Source: CAIXQW01 sp046049675 (lineage in GTDB: Bacteria > Bacteroidota > Bacteroidia > Chitinophagales > Chitinophagaceae). Taken from it: a stretch of DNA of 64,000 nt. How positions within the stretch are numbered: the first letter of the stretch is position 1; every line of letters starts with the position of its first letter. Location: the NCBI GenBank assembly GCA_046049675.1, contig JBJORA010000012.1:1-64000 (forward strand). Direction: 5' to 3'. A program made the translations under genes and the position numbers. The notes under the pieces were generated by a model. That model was not told the origin of the DNA, did not search any database, and saw only the letters and a program-made list of their open reading frames with translations. Positions 1 through 8,946 of the stretch are shown here, piece by piece.

Positions 1-8
1 ATTTACGA

Positions 9-263
9 ATGTCTTATTACACTTACATATTATATAGTGAGGCACATAGCCGTTTTTATATTGGTTATTCCGAAAATCCTGAAAAGCGATTAATTGAGCG
101 CCATAATGCCGGCAAGGTAAAGGCCACAAGAAATTTTAGACCTTATGTATTACTAAAGAAAAAATATTTTGAGACTGAACTGGAAGCTATGCATGAAGAG
201 CGTCGCATCAAGAGGATGAAGTCAGCTGTTTATATCCGTAAGTTAGTTGAAGGTGAATGGTGA
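9..263 (+). CDS. GIY-YIG endonuclease domain protein, small
   Basis: This is an 84-residue single-domain GIY-YIG nuclease-like protein. The two signature strands are visible as YTYILYS (about 4-10) and FYIGYS (about 17-22), followed by the helix arginine in RLIERHN and a conserved glutamate in the EERRIKRMK stretch (about 63-71). The length is normal for the short family found near RNA genes in Bacteroidota. The final codons and the TGA stop lie inside sequence that resembles the start of a tRNA-Leu D-arm, so the gene is physically fused to the tRNA-like remnant that follows. Its upstream flank is outside the window. The domain call is firm; the substrate and any mobility role are inference. 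Confidence 0.85.
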   Translation: MSYYTYILYSEAHSRFYIGYSENPEKRLIERHNAGKVKATRNFRPYVLLKKKYFETELEAMHEERRIKRMKSAVYIRKLVEGEW

Positions 264-337
264 AATAGGTGGACACGTCCCGATTTTAATCGGGATGGGC
301 AGCAATGTCCGTATCGGTTCAAGTCCGATCCGGGGCA
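258..337 (+). pseudogene. tRNA-Leu-like remnant lacking the 5' acceptor strand
   Basis: The segment reads as a class II tRNA missing its first seven bases. A D-arm-like GGTGAAAT...GGACACG is followed by an anticodon-like hairpin (TCCCG/CGGGA), a long variable arm (GGGC/GTCC), a perfect T-arm (ATCGG, loop TTCAAGT, CCGAT at 313-329) and a 3' acceptor strand CCGGGGC plus A (330-337). The partner GCCCCGG is absent at the 5' side, where the nuclease gene sits instead. The anticodon loop is 6 or 8 nt rather than 7. The layout resembles tRNA-Leu(UAA). It is probably a target-site remnant, not a working tRNA. Confidence 0.6.
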
Positions 338-657
338 CAAACAAAAACGAAAGGAGTATTTAACTGAAAAGGTTGGATGCTCCTTTTGTGGTTTAAATAC
401 CTTACAAGTGCACGCTTTGTCTTGGCTGCTTTTTTTTATTACAACTGCAAATTTGCTTAGTTGCTATCGTTGTTTTTCTTTAGAAAAAAAGAAGTACCGT
501 ATTGCAAAGCAAAGGATTAAACGCGAAAGATAATCATCCCATCGTATACCGCATCATTGATTGCTATTTAGCAAGATAGACAATCTGCCATTTGCCATAA
601 AAGCCATAAATTTGCAAGCGCAAAGGCCAAGGCTTGGCGCATAGCACAAGTACAACA
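338..657. other. intergenic, no gene seen; weak hairpin at 350-386
   Basis: No credible gene is visible between the tRNA-like remnant and the E2 gene. AAAGGAG (350-356) can pair with CTCCTTT (380-386), giving a possible weak terminator without a strong T-run. The rest is unremarkable A+T-rich sequence. Confidence 0.4.
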
Positions 658-1890
658 ATGATTGAAATAAAAATACCAACAGTAGGAGAGAGCATTACCG
701 AAGTAAGTCTAGTAAAGTGGCTTAAACCAAGTGGCTCGTGGGTAGAGCGCGACGAAGTGTTGTGCGAACTAGAAAGTGAAAAAGCAACCTTTGAATTAAA
801 CGCAGAGCAAGCTGGTATTTTTACGGCTGTGGCAAAAGACGGCGATACACTTAATATTGGTGATCTCGCTTGTACCATAGACGACAAGGCAGAACGTCCT
901 GCTGGCGCTGCTGTAGCAGAAGCACCAAAGCCTGCCGCGCCACCAAAACCTGCAGACAAGCCTAAGCAAGTAGAATTGGCATTGAATACGCCTAGCGATA
1001 ATACCGACATTAAAGCAACACCGCTTGCCGAAAAAATTATCGCTGATAAAAAAGTAGATACAGCTGCAGTGCATGGTAGTGGCAGTAATGGCCGCATTAC
1101 CAAAGCTGATGTGCTAGAGGCTTTAGCTAAACCAGGCACTAAGCCAGGCGCAACTTTATTTAGCCGCGAGCAAAATCCTCAAAAAATGAGTCAGCTGCGC
1201 AAAACAGTTAGTCGCCGTTTGGTAGAGGCAAAAAACACCACGGCTATGCTTACCACGTTCAATGAGGTAGACATGACCAACGTAATGGCAGCGCGCACAC
1301 AGTACAAGGATGCCTTCAAAGAAAAGCATGGCGTTGGCTTAGGCTTTATGAGCTTCTTTACCAAAGCTTGTGCTATTGCCTTGCAAGAGTGGCCTGCTGT
1401 AAATGCGTATATTGATGGTGATAGTATTCTATACCACAACTATTGCGATATTAGCATTGCTGTAAGTGCACCAAAAGGTTTAGTTGTACCTGTGATTCGC
1501 AATGCCGAAAGCTTGAGCATGGCAGAAATAGAAGCTAAAGTAGTTGAGCTAGCTGGTAAAGCACGCGAGAGCAAGCTAAGCATGGAAGAAATGACTGGCG
1601 GAACATTTACAATTACAAATGGTGGTGTGTTTGGTTCTCTAATGAGCACACCAATTATTAATATTCCTCAAAGTGCCATACTTGGTATGCACAAAATTCA
1701 AGATCGTCCAATGGCTATCAATGGTAAGGTAGAAATTCGTCCAATGATGTATTTGGCGCTTAGCTACGACCACCGCATTATTGACGGTCGCGAAAGTGTT
1801 GGTTTTTTAGTACGTGTAAAAGAGTTATTAGAAAATCCTATGCTATTATTGGCTGGCACTGATCCGATGAAGATGTTGTTGGAGCTATAA
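658..1890 (+). CDS. odhB: dihydrolipoyllysine-residue succinyltransferase, E2 of 2-oxoglutarate dehydrogenase
   Basis: E2 transfers the succinyl group from the lipoyl arm to CoA in the 2-oxoglutarate dehydrogenase complex of the TCA cycle. The 410-residue protein has an N-terminal lipoyl domain with the lipoyl lysine in LESEKATFE (K42), an Ala/Pro/Lys-rich linker (about 80-115), a peripheral subunit-binding domain (about 119-155) and a catalytic CoA-acyltransferase domain ending in the active-site motif DHRIIDG near residue 372. The ATG at 658 was chosen because it places [12 protein letters not shown] at the N-terminus as in relatives; a TTG eight codons upstream adds an unconserved tail. 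No E1 gene is adjacent. The PTVGESITE start favours succinyl- over acetyltransferase. Confidence 0.93.
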   Translation: MIEIKIPTVGESITEVSLVKWLKPSGSWVERDEVLCELESEKATFELNAEQAGIFTAVAKDGDTLNIGDLACTIDDKAERPAGAAVAEAPKPAAPPKPADKPKQVELALNTPSDNTDIKATPLAEKIIADKKVDTAAVHGSGSNGRITKADVLEALAKPGTKPGATLFSREQNPQKMSQLRKTVSRRLVEAKNTTAMLTTFNEVDMTNVMAARTQYKDAFKEKHGVGLGFMSFFTKACAIALQEWPAVNAYIDGDSILYHNYCDISIAVSAPKGLVVPVIRNAESLSMAEIEAKVVELAGKARESKLSMEEMTGGTFTITNGGVFGSLMSTPIINIPQSAILGMHKIQDRPMAINGKVEIRPMMYLALSYDHRIIDGRESVGFLVRVKELLENPMLLLAGTDPMKMLLEL

Positions 1891-1912
1891 GCTAAGATTA
1901 TTGCAGAAGCGA

Positions 1913-2746
1913 TTACCAATCTCCGCTAGCACCACCGCCGCCAAAGTCGCCTCCACCGAAGCCACCAAAACCGCCGCTGTCGCCGCCTCCATCAAAGAAG
2001 CCACCACCACCGCCGCCGCCAAAGCCGCCAGTTGGGAAGAACCAAATATCTGGTCCACGATTTCTATCGTCGAAGTCACGGTAACCTCTACGGCTCATAT
2101 AGTGTCCTTTGCTGCGTTGCATACGGCGCATCATCATCAAGAAAAATACGAGTAATACAAGCAAAAATATTAGCGGTAAAATACCGCCATCGTCATTGCG
2201 TTTTACTTGGCGTACATCTTTGTATTCGTGTTGCGATGCATTGCACAAACTTTTTGCTGCGGCTGTTACACCAGCATCAAAATTGCCTGATGATAAATTG
2301 GGCGCTAAATCGGCACGAATAATTTCGTAGGCTAGTAAATCGGGTATCGCACCTTCTAGGCCTTTACCTACTTCAATGCGGGCTTTGCGTTCTGCCTTAG
2401 CAATCAGTAATAAAACACCATTATCATTTTTGTCTTTACCAATTCCCCATTTGCGCGCCAAATAGTAGCTAAAGTCTTCTAAGGGTAAGCCACCAAGGTC
2501 GTTTACAATTACAACAGCTATCTGATTGCCAGTGGTATCGCTAAACTTTACCAAAGATCTTTCTAACTGCTCTACAGCAGCAGCGCTCATGCTATTAGTA
2601 TAATCTACCACAAGTCGAGGCGGATTAGGCGCCTCAGGCAATGCAGGATGCGTAATTTGTGCTGTAGCAAGCGTATTGCACAGCAATAGTGCTAGTAATA
2701 ATACTAGCTGCAACTTGCTATTGAGGTATCTAAATTTATTTGCCAA
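1913..2746 (-). CDS. TPM domain protein with Gly-rich C-terminus (YgcG type)
   Basis: This 277-residue envelope protein has a signal peptide (about 1-30, ending ATAQ), a TPM/DUF477 domain (about 45-165, with the typical QIAVVIVNDLGG and KDKNDNGVLLLIA strands), one membrane segment (about 190-208) and a Gly/Phe/Asp-rich tail. TPM domains are linked to photosystem repair in plants, but the bacterial role is unclear. The start is TTG at 2746, which overlaps the end of the upstream TPM gene by 11 bp and so implies translational coupling. It is the last gene of a lemA-TPM-TPM operon, a common Bacteroidota arrangement. Confidence 0.85.
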   Translation of the reverse strand: MANKFRYLNSKLQLVLLLALLLCNTLATAQITHPALPEAPNPPRLVVDYTNSMSAAAVEQLERSLVKFSDTTGNQIAVVIVNDLGGLPLEDFSYYLARKWGIGKDKNDNGVLLLIAKAERKARIEVGKGLEGAIPDLLAYEIIRADLAPNLSSGNFDAGVTAAAKSLCNASQHEYKDVRQVKRNDDGGILPLIFLLVLLVFFLMMMRRMQRSKGHYMSRRGYRDFDDRNRGPDIWFFPTGGFGGGGGGGFFDGGGDSGGFGGFGGGDFGGGGASGDW

Positions 2747-3191
2747 ATATAATTTCGTCTGGTAGTTCGTTCTTTTTTACAGCTGTGGTAGCAAAATGCT
2801 GCATAAATTGTTGTTGCACATTTTCTATGCATTGCACCAAGCCTTGCACATAGGAGGTATTCTCGAAATTATGATGCAACAGTTTAGCTTGCGTTGCCCA
2901 AAAGTTTGCCGGAAATTTATTGACACAGTTTACATCGCCAAAAATTGCAAATTCACGATGCTTGTATGCCACATATATGAGTACACCGCTACGCTGCTCC
3001 GTTTCATGCATTTTATAATGCTTAAAAATGTCTGCAGCACAGGCTAGGGGATCCACAAGTTTATTTTTACCTTCAATAAAAACGCGTAGCTCACCGGCAT
3101 TACCTTGCTCGGCGTCTTTTACAGCTTGGTGTACGCGTACTTTTTCTTGTGGATTTAAGAAGTGTACCGCGCTTTTGCTAAAGGCAAACAT
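2736..3191 (-). CDS. TPM domain protein, soluble form
   Basis: This 151-residue protein consists of a TPM/DUF477 domain (about 15-130) with no signal peptide or membrane segment. The motif HETEQRSGVLIYVAYKHREF corresponds to the NGVLLLIA region of its downstream paralogue. It lies 2 bp after the lemA stop and overlaps the next TPM gene, so the three genes are almost certainly one transcript. The family is sometimes called TPM phosphatase, but no catalytic role can be read from this sequence. Confidence 0.82.
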   Translation of the reverse strand: MFAFSKSAVHFLNPQEKVRVHQAVKDAEQGNAGELRVFIEGKNKLVDPLACAADIFKHYKMHETEQRSGVLIYVAYKHREFAIFGDVNCVNKFPANFWATQAKLLHHNFENTSYVQGLVQCIENVQQQFMQHFATTAVKKNELPDEIIFGK

Positions 3192-3193
3192 TG

Positions 3194-3787
3194 CTATTTC
3201 TTTTCTTCGCTAAAATCTACCTTAGGCGCCTTTTGTGCAGTATTCTCAGCTTCAAAACCTGTTCTTTGCTTAAAGCCTGTCATACCTGCAATTAAATTAG
3301 CAGGGAACTTACGAATCGAAGTGTTATATAATTGTACTGCTTCGTTAAACATTTCGCGAGAACGTGCAACTCTGTTTTCGGTACCAGACAATTCAACTTG
3401 TAGGTTTTCGTAAGCTTTTGTGCTCTTAATTTCTGGATATTGCTCCGAAATCATCATCAAACGACCCAAAGCACCGCTCAAATTATTATTAGCAGCCTTA
3501 AATTCTTCAAATTTCTCAGGCGTAAGATTTGCTGGATCAACCATTACTTGTGTTGCTTTAGCACGTGCTTCTACCACAGCTGTAAGCGTATTTTGTTCAA
3601 ATTTGCTAACACCTTTTGCGGTATTTACTAAACCGTCAATAAGGTCATAACGGCGCTGGTATTGACCTTGCACATCTGCCCAAGCCTTTTTTACATTCTC
3701 GTCGGCGGTAACAAAACCGTTGTAACCATTTTTAAGCCAAAAGCCCAAAATAGCTAGAATGGCAACTACTATTAGTACGTTTCTCAT
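3194..3787 (-). CDS. lemA: LemA family protein
   Basis: This 197-residue LemA-family membrane-anchored protein has a short N-terminal membrane helix (about 3-20) followed by the helical LemA core, including the signature ADVQGQYQRRYDLIDGLVNT (about 37-56) and FPANLIAGMTGF near the C-terminus. The family is small, helical and of unknown molecular function. As the first gene of the lemA-TPM-TPM operon it is likely to act with the two TPM proteins at the envelope. It is divergent from the barrel gene at 3921. Confidence 0.9.
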   Translation of the reverse strand: MRNVLIVVAILAILGFWLKNGYNGFVTADENVKKAWADVQGQYQRRYDLIDGLVNTAKGVSKFEQNTLTAVVEARAKATQVMVDPANLTPEKFEEFKAANNNLSGALGRLMMISEQYPEIKSTKAYENLQVELSGTENRVARSREMFNEAVQLYNTSIRKFPANLIAGMTGFKQRTGFEAENTAQKAPKVDFSEEKK

Positions 3788-3884
3788 AATATTTAGATAG
3801 ATTTTACTGTATTGGGCACAAGATAGTACTTATCTTATTACACAAAACAAATGCCGAAATATTTTTTTATGTAGATAAATAGCC

Positions 3885-3892
3885 TATTTTTG
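3885..3892 (+). promoter_or_regulatory. Bacteroidota -7 box TATTTTTG
   Basis: TATTTTTG matches the Bacteroidota -7 consensus TAnnTTTG and lies 28 bp before the ATG of the barrel gene. No clear TTG -33 element is present; a T-run at about 3862-3868 is the best candidate. Confidence 0.5.
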
Positions 3893-3920
3893 AAAAATCA
3901 AAATATCTACCAAACAGAAT

Positions 3921-4601
3921 ATGAAGAAAATATTAGTATTGGGTCTAGTAGCATTATCTACTTTAACCGCTAATGCGCAGCGCAAGAGAACAAAGGCTAA
4001 TACAAGCCAAGGCATGTGGGCAGTACGTTTAGGTGCTGGCTATAACAGCACAACTACCGATCCATCTGGCGATGCGGAAACAAAAGCAACTACAATTAGT
4101 GTTATGCCATCTGTAGGCTACTTTGTTGCAGATAATTTAGAGTTAGGTATCAATTTTCGTGCAAACTCAAACAATACTGACCAAACTGTTTCAGCAAATC
4201 CATTAAGTACAAACACTACAAAGGGTACTGGTACTGGTGTTGGCATCTATGGTCAGAAGTATTGGCCAATGAATAACTGGTTTGCTTTATATGGCAATGC
4301 TAATATCGGTTTAGATTTCGGTAGCGGCGAGGTTACTAGCTTGGTAAACAATGTTACAACTAAGGTGGGCACTTCTACAAACGGCTATGGCGGTTCTGTA
4401 AGCATGGGCTTTGCATTTACACCAGTACGTAACATGGCGCTTACTGCAGATATCGTAGGTTTTGGTGTAAATACATCTACTAGCGATCCTGATGGTCCAA
4501 ACAATCAAACTGTTACAACTAATTTAGGTGCTAACGTTTGGCGTCAACCATTCCAATTATCATATGTATGGTTCTTTGGTAATGGCGGTAGCGATTATTA
4601 A
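3921..4601 (+). CDS. outer membrane beta-barrel protein
   Basis: The 226-residue protein starts with a signal peptide (about 1-19, ending TANAQ). It continues with alternating amphipathic strands rich in Gly, Asn, Thr and aromatic residues (RLGAGYNSTTT, SVMPSVGYFV, LELGINFRANS) and ends in the aromatic strand FQLSYVWFFG. This is a typical small outer-membrane porin-like barrel of Bacteroidota. It is monocistronic, with its own -7 box and a strong terminator. The function (porin, adhesin or structural) cannot be read from sequence. Confidence 0.82.
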   Translation: MKKILVLGLVALSTLTANAQRKRTKANTSQGMWAVRLGAGYNSTTTDPSGDAETKATTISVMPSVGYFVADNLELGINFRANSNNTDQTVSANPLSTNTTKGTGTGVGIYGQKYWPMNNWFALYGNANIGLDFGSGEVTSLVNNVTTKVGTSTNGYGGSVSMGFAFTPVRNMALTADIVGFGVNTSTSDPDGPNNQTVTTNLGANVWRQPFQLSYVWFFGNGGSDY

Positions 4602-4626
4602 TAGCTAGCAAAAAATTATAATTTAG

Positions 4627-4655
4627 AAAGCACTCCGTAATGGGGTGCTTTTTTT
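4627..4655 (+). terminator. intrinsic terminator after the barrel gene
   Basis: AAAGCACTCC pairs with the GGGGTGCTTT that follows, around a short GTAAT loop, and a run of T follows directly. It lies 25 bp after the stop of the barrel gene. Confidence 0.85.
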
Positions 4656-4739
4656 ATGCGGCTATTGCTAAACTTGAAATGCCGAGGATAGGAATTGTAT
4701 ATGATTTTCGGCAATGTGAACTCTAATGTGCATACATAA

Positions 4740-4770
4740 TTGGTGTGCTGTTGCATTGCGGTTAAATTTG
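4740..4770 (+). promoter_or_regulatory. Bacteroidota promoter for class I aldolase
   Basis: TTG (4740-4742), a 20-bp spacer and TAAATTTG (4763-4770) match the TTG/TAnnTTTG promoter type. Transcription would begin near 4777. This rules out an upstream in-frame ATG at 4726 and supports the ATG at 4789. Confidence 0.7.
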
Positions 4771-4788
4771 CGTATTCAAAATTTCACT

Positions 4789-5847
4789 ATGGCAAATAAC
4801 AATATTATTTCACTACTAGGCGATCAAGCCGAGTACCTACTGGGCCACACTAGCAAAACAATTGACAAAAGCACCTTGCATACACCAAGTGCAGATGTAG
4901 TTGATAAACTTTGGAGTGGTAGCAATCGCAACAATCAAACACTTAATAGCTTTCAGCGACTTATCAATAGTGGCCGCTTAGGTGGAACTGGTTATGTTAG
5001 CATTTTGCCAGTAGACCAAGGTATAGAGCATAGTGCTGGTGCGTCTTTTGCGCCAAATCCTATTTATTTTGACCCGGAAAATATTGTTAAGCTTGCCATT
5101 GAAGGTGGTTGTAATGCAGTGTGCAGTACGTTTGGCGTTTTGGCCAGCGTTAGCCGCAAGTATGCCCACAAAATTCCAATGATGGTTAAAATAAACCACA
5201 ACGAGTTTTTGAGTTTACCAAATAGGTACGACCAAGTCATGTTTGGTAGCATTAAAGATGCATGGAATATGGGCGCTTGTGCCGTAGGTGCAACAATTTA
5301 TTTTGGTAGCGAAGAAAGTACACGTCAAATTCAAGAAGTAAGTCGTGCCTTTGAGTACGCACACGAGTTAGGTATGACTACTGTATTGTGGTGCTATATC
5401 CGCAACAACGGCTTCAAAGTAAATGGTGTAGATTACCACACTGCTAGCGATCTTACGAGTCAGGCTAACCACTTGGGTGTAACTATACAAGCTGATATCA
5501 TTAAGCAAAAATTGCCTACAAACAATGGTGGTTACTTAGCAACACAACATGGTAAAACGCACAAAGATGTGTACGAAAAACTTACAAGCGATCACCCAAT
5601 AGACCTTTGCCGTTATCAGGTGGCAAACTGCTATATGGGCCGCGTTGGTTTAATTAATAGCGGTGGCGAGAGTAAAGGCGCAAGCGATCTTAGCGAAGCA
5701 GTAATGACGGCTGTGGTTAATAAGCGTGCCGGCGGTATGGGTCTTATTAGTGGCCGTAAAGCTTTCCAAAAAGACATGAAAGTAGGTGTGGAGTTATTAC
5801 AAACAATTCAAGATGTTTATCTTGATGATAGCATCACACTAGCATAG
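4789..5847 (+). CDS. fbaB: class I fructose-bisphosphate aldolase (DhnA/FbaB type)
   Basis: This 352-residue Schiff-base aldolase reversibly cleaves fructose 1,6-bisphosphate into dihydroxyacetone phosphate and glyceraldehyde 3-phosphate. The family motif [10 protein letters not shown] is at about 72-81, and the barrel strands [22 protein letters not shown] and [24 protein letters not shown] follow in order. The length is normal for the Bacteroidota form. The ATG at 4789 was chosen over 4726 because the promoter at 4740-4770 overlaps the longer reading. The gene is monocistronic with its own promoter and terminator. Confidence 0.9.
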   Translation: MANNNIISLLGDQAEYLLGHTSKTIDKSTLHTPSADVVDKLWSGSNRNNQTLNSFQRLINSGRLGGTGYVSILPVDQGIEHSAGASFAPNPIYFDPENIVKLAIEGGCNAVCSTFGVLASVSRKYAHKIPMMVKINHNEFLSLPNRYDQVMFGSIKDAWNMGACAVGATIYFGSEESTRQIQEVSRAFEYAHELGMTTVLWCYIRNNGFKVNGVDYHTASDLTSQANHLGVTIQADIIKQKLPTNNGGYLATQHGKTHKDVYEKLTSDHPIDLCRYQVANCYMGRVGLINSGGESKGASDLSEAVMTAVVNKRAGGMGLISGRKAFQKDMKVGVELLQTIQDVYLDDSITLA

Positions 5848-5868
5848 TTTCAAGCAAAATTATTGTTC

Positions 5869-5897
5869 AAAAGGCTGCCTTTCGGTGGCCTTTTTTT
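5869..5897 (+). terminator. intrinsic terminator after aldolase
   Basis: AAAGGC pairs with GCCTTT, with further CC/GG pairing inside around a TTTC loop, and seven T follow. It lies 22 bp after the aldolase stop. Confidence 0.8.
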
Positions 5898-5963
5898 GTG
5901 CGTTTGCGTGGCTAAAATTGTGCTAAAAGACATAAAATAAAATGCAAAAAAGCACGAAAATGT

Positions 5964-5994
5964 TTGAAAAATTGACAAAAGGCGTGTACATTTG
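5964..5994 (+). promoter_or_regulatory. promoter of the Xre-RES operon
   Basis: TTG (5964-5966), a 20-bp spacer and TACATTTG (5987-5994) give a full Bacteroidota promoter. The ATG of the antitoxin is 16 bp further on. Autorepression by the antitoxin is typical of the family, but no clear palindrome was seen here. Confidence 0.65.
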
Positions 5995-6010
5995 TGCTAA
6001 ATAGCAGAAA

Positions 6011-6445
6011 ATGAAATCTCAGCGCAAAAAGAAAATACAAGATGCTCCAAGCAGTTTTGTTAGTGATACAGATACTTACCAACTTAGTAAAAGTACTTCT
6101 TATTTGCCTAGTACTTTAAGCTATGCAGCCTTTAAAGTGATACTAGATACACATGCCCTTACGGTTGCAGAGTGGGCTTCGCTTTTGCAACTTAGCGAGC
6201 GTACCATGCATCGTTTTGCCAAAGAAAATCTCAGTTTCAATGCTTTAGAATCAGAGCGTATTGCTTTGTTACATCAAGCACTATTGCAAGCCAATCAACT
6301 TTTTGGCAATACCACCAAGCAGTGGTTGTTGGGTCATTCTTATGGCTTTAATGGCTTGCAGCCAATACAATACCTTTATACACATGCTGGCATTATGCAT
6401 GTGCAGCGTGTACTTACCAATATTCAATATGGTGTGGTGGTATAA
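6011..6445 (+). CDS. antitoxin, Xre/MbcA/ParS family (DUF2384)
   Basis: This 144-residue antitoxin is the partner of the RES toxin encoded next. An N-terminal basic region is followed by a helix-turn-helix-like segment (TVAEWASLLQLSERTMHRF, about 51-69) and a C-terminal toxin-binding region (KQWLLGHSYGFNGLQPIQYLYTHAGIMHVQRVL) that matches the MbcA/ParS antitoxin C-domain. The order antitoxin then toxin, 37 bp apart under one promoter, fits RES-Xre modules. It probably represses its own operon. Confidence 0.88.
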   Translation: MKSQRKKKIQDAPSSFVSDTDTYQLSKSTSYLPSTLSYAAFKVILDTHALTVAEWASLLQLSERTMHRFAKENLSFNALESERIALLHQALLQANQLFGNTTKQWLLGHSYGFNGLQPIQYLYTHAGIMHVQRVLTNIQYGVVV

Positions 6446-6482
6446 ATCTGCACGACACTTCTTTAAGTAAAAAGCAATTAGC

Positions 6483-6929
6483 ATGCTGTTATACAGAATT
6501 TGCGACTCTACATATAGTTTAGATATTAGTGGAAAAGGTGCTGCTAGAAATGGCGGTCGCTGGAACCCTATAGATAAACCGATGTTGTATGCTAGCGAGC
6601 ATGCCTCCTTACGCGCGCTTGAAATTGTTGTGCATGCACATCAAGCTATTTTTAATATTGATTACGATCTTATTGTACTGGACGTACCAGATGTCAAAAA
6701 TATTTTAGACGTAGATGAAGACATTATTGGGTCAAATTGGCAAAAGGATTTGCAACGCACACAGAGCTTTGGATTGAGCTTTTTGTCTAGTAATCGATTG
6801 CTGGCAGCTGTGCCAAGTGTAATTGTACCAGAGGAGCGCAATTATCTCATTAACCCCAACCACCACTTGTTTTCAAGGATACAAATTGTATCAAAACGGC
6901 CCTTTGCTTTTGACGAACGTTTACGCTAA
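6483..6929 (+). CDS. RES domain toxin
   Basis: This 148-residue RES-domain protein has the family residues in order: an N-terminal Arg in LLYRICDS (about 5), GGRWNP (about 25-30) with LYASEHASLRALE (about 36-48), and the late serine and Glu in RLLAAVPSVIVPEERNYLINPNH. Known RES toxins such as MbcT degrade NAD+ and stop growth until the antitoxin is restored. Together with the DUF2384 antitoxin just upstream this is a complete type II module. The domain call is strong; NAD+ as substrate is by family. Confidence 0.88.
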   Translation: MLLYRICDSTYSLDISGKGAARNGGRWNPIDKPMLYASEHASLRALEIVVHAHQAIFNIDYDLIVLDVPDVKNILDVDEDIIGSNWQKDLQRTQSFGLSFLSSNRLLAAVPSVIVPEERNYLINPNHHLFSRIQIVSKRPFAFDERLR

Positions 6930-7023
6930 AGCCGTGTGGATATTGCTTTGTGTATAAAAGCGTTAATACAATGCGTAAAGCTTATTGTGCTACTTAACTT
7001 GCACTGTAATATTATTGCGCACA

Positions 7024-8931
7024 ATGGCAAACGACAAGAATTTATTTGAGTATAACGAGGATAGTATTAAAACCCTTGATTGGCGTGAGCATATACGACT
7101 TCGTCCTGGTATGTATATTGGTAAGCTGGGCGATGGCAGTAGCATGGACGATGGCATCTACATTCTATTAAAAGAAATTGTAGATAATAGTATCGACGAA
7201 TTTGCTATGAAAACGTGCAACGCCATTGACATTAGTATCCAAAATGATGGTACAGTAGTGGTGCGCGATTATGGTCGTGGTATTCCCTTGGGCAAGGTTG
7301 TTGACGTTGTAAGTAAAATGAATACGGGCGGTAAGTACGACAGTAAAGCCTTTCAAAAAAGTGTGGGCTTAAACGGTGTTGGTACAAAAGCTGTCAACGC
7401 ATTAAGCAGTTACTTTAAGGTTACGAGCTACAGAGATGGTAAAGCAAAGGCTGCAGAATTTGAACGTGGCAAATTAACAACCGAACACAAGGAAGTAAAA
7501 ACCACAGAAACAAATGGGGTAGAAGTACGCTATATCGCCGATAATACCATTTTCAAAAAGTTTCATTATATCAACGAATATGTAGAAAGCCAAATATGGA
7601 ATTATTGCTTTTTGAATCGTGGTCTAACGATTAATTACAATGGCAAAAAGTTCATCAGTAAGAACGGCCTCTTAGATTTACTGCAACGCAAAACAAACGA
7701 CGACGAAATACGCTATCCGATTATTCATTTGAGTGGCGAAGATATCGAAATTGCACTAACGCATACTGGCGATTATGGCGAGGATATCTACAGCTTTGTA
7801 AACGGCCAATACACCACACAAGGCGGTACGCACCAACAAGCTTTTAGAGAAGCACTTGTAAAAACGGTGCGCGATTTTTATAAGAAAGACTACGACGTAA
7901 GCGATATACGCCAGAGTGTATGTGCAGCCGTAAGTGTGCGTGTGCAAGAGCCTGTATTTGAAAGCCAAACGAAGACCAAGCTTGGCAGCCAATACATGTG
8001 GAGCGAAGAAGGCAAGAATGGTCCAAGTATGAAGCAATTCATACAGGAGTTTTTGAGTAAAGAATTGGATAACTATTTGCACCGCAATCCTACAGTTGCA
8101 GAAGCCTTAAAGAAGCGCATTGAGCAAAGCGAGCGCGAGCGCAAGGATATGGCTGGTGTGCGTAAATTAGCTAACGAACGTGCTAAGAAAGCCAACTTGC
8201 ATAATAAAAAATTACGCGACTGTAAGTTTCACTTTAACGACGAGTACAATAAGAAAGAACTAGAGAAGTACGAGCAGAAAATGCTTGAGAGCACAATCTT
8301 TATAACAGAGGGCGATAGCGCAAGTGGTAGTATTACGAAGAGCCGCAGTGTAGAAACACAAGCTGTATTTAGCCTTAGAGGTAAGCCGCTCAACTGCTAT
8401 GGCATGACCAAAAAAGTGGTTTACGAAAATGAGGAATTTAATTTACTACAGCATGCACTCAATATTGAAGAAGGCATAGAAGGCTTGCGTTACAACAATA
8501 TCATTATTGCAACCGATGCCGATGTAGACGGCATGCATATTCGCTTGTTGCTAATGACGTTCTTTATGCAGTTCTTTCCAGATCTTGTACGCAACGGCCA
8601 CGTGTATATTTTAGAAACACCGTTGTTTAGGGTGCGCAATAAAAACAAAACGATTTATTGCTACAGCGATGCTGAGCGTAAGGCTGCTATTGCTGAGCTT
8701 GGCAATAAGCCAGAAATTACACGCTTCAAAGGTTTGGGTGAAATTAGTCCGCAAGAGTTTGCAGGTTTCATTGGCGAAGACATGCGAAAAACGCCTGTCC
8801 TTACTGCCGACGAAACACCACTACAACGAATGCTTGAGTTTTATATGGGCAAGAATACACAAAGCCGTCAAGACTTTATTATTAAGAACTTGCGCATAGA
8901 AAAAGATCTTGAAGAAGAACTTTTGCCTTAG
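7024..8931 (+). CDS. parE: DNA topoisomerase IV subunit B (type IIA, ATPase)
   Basis: This 635-residue ATPase subunit of topoisomerase IV decatenates and relaxes DNA together with ParC. GHKL ATPase motifs are clear: EIVDNSIDE (51-59, catalytic E51 and N55) and [23 protein letters not shown] forms the ATP lid. A TOPRIM domain follows with EGDSASGS (about 425) and DADVDG (about 498). The ATG at 7024 was chosen because it gives MANDKN; the longer reading adds an unconserved hydrophobic tail. GyrB is the alternative, but length and sequence flavour match the Bacteroidota ParE form. parC is not adjacent, which is slightly unusual. Confidence 0.88.
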   Translation: MANDKNLFEYNEDSIKTLDWREHIRLRPGMYIGKLGDGSSMDDGIYILLKEIVDNSIDEFAMKTCNAIDISIQNDGTVVVRDYGRGIPLGKVVDVVSKMNTGGKYDSKAFQKSVGLNGVGTKAVNALSSYFKVTSYRDGKAKAAEFERGKLTTEHKEVKTTETNGVEVRYIADNTIFKKFHYINEYVESQIWNYCFLNRGLTINYNGKKFISKNGLLDLLQRKTNDDEIRYPIIHLSGEDIEIALTHTGDYGEDIYSFVNGQYTTQGGTHQQAFREALVKTVRDFYKKDYDVSDIRQSVCAAVSVRVQEPVFESQTKTKLGSQYMWSEEGKNGPSMKQFIQEFLSKELDNYLHRNPTVAEALKKRIEQSERERKDMAGVRKLANERAKKANLHNKKLRDCKFHFNDEYNKKELEKYEQKMLESTIFITEGDSASGSITKSRSVETQAVFSLRGKPLNCYGMTKKVVYENEEFNLLQHALNIEEGIEGLRYNNIIIATDADVDGMHIRLLLMTFFMQFFPDLVRNGHVYILETPLFRVRNKNKTIYCYSDAERKAAIAELGNKPEITRFKGLGEISPQEFAGFIGEDMRKTPVLTADETPLQRMLEFYMGKNTQSRQDFIIKNLRIEKDLEEELLP

Positions 8932-8946
8932 GCTACGTACAAAAAA

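Noticed and set aside
258..337. An intact tRNA-Leu gene
   Set aside because: The 5' acceptor strand does not pair and the anticodon loop is the wrong length, so it was called a remnant.
564..1139. Minus-strand 191-residue reading frame opposite the E2 gene
   Set aside because: It lies wholly antisense to a well-conserved gene, and its composition mirrors the Ala/Pro-rich linker codons.
1885..2330. Plus-strand frames opposite the Gly-rich tail of the TPM protein
   Set aside because: Low-complexity GGC/GCC codons leave several frames open; no start context or conserved pattern.
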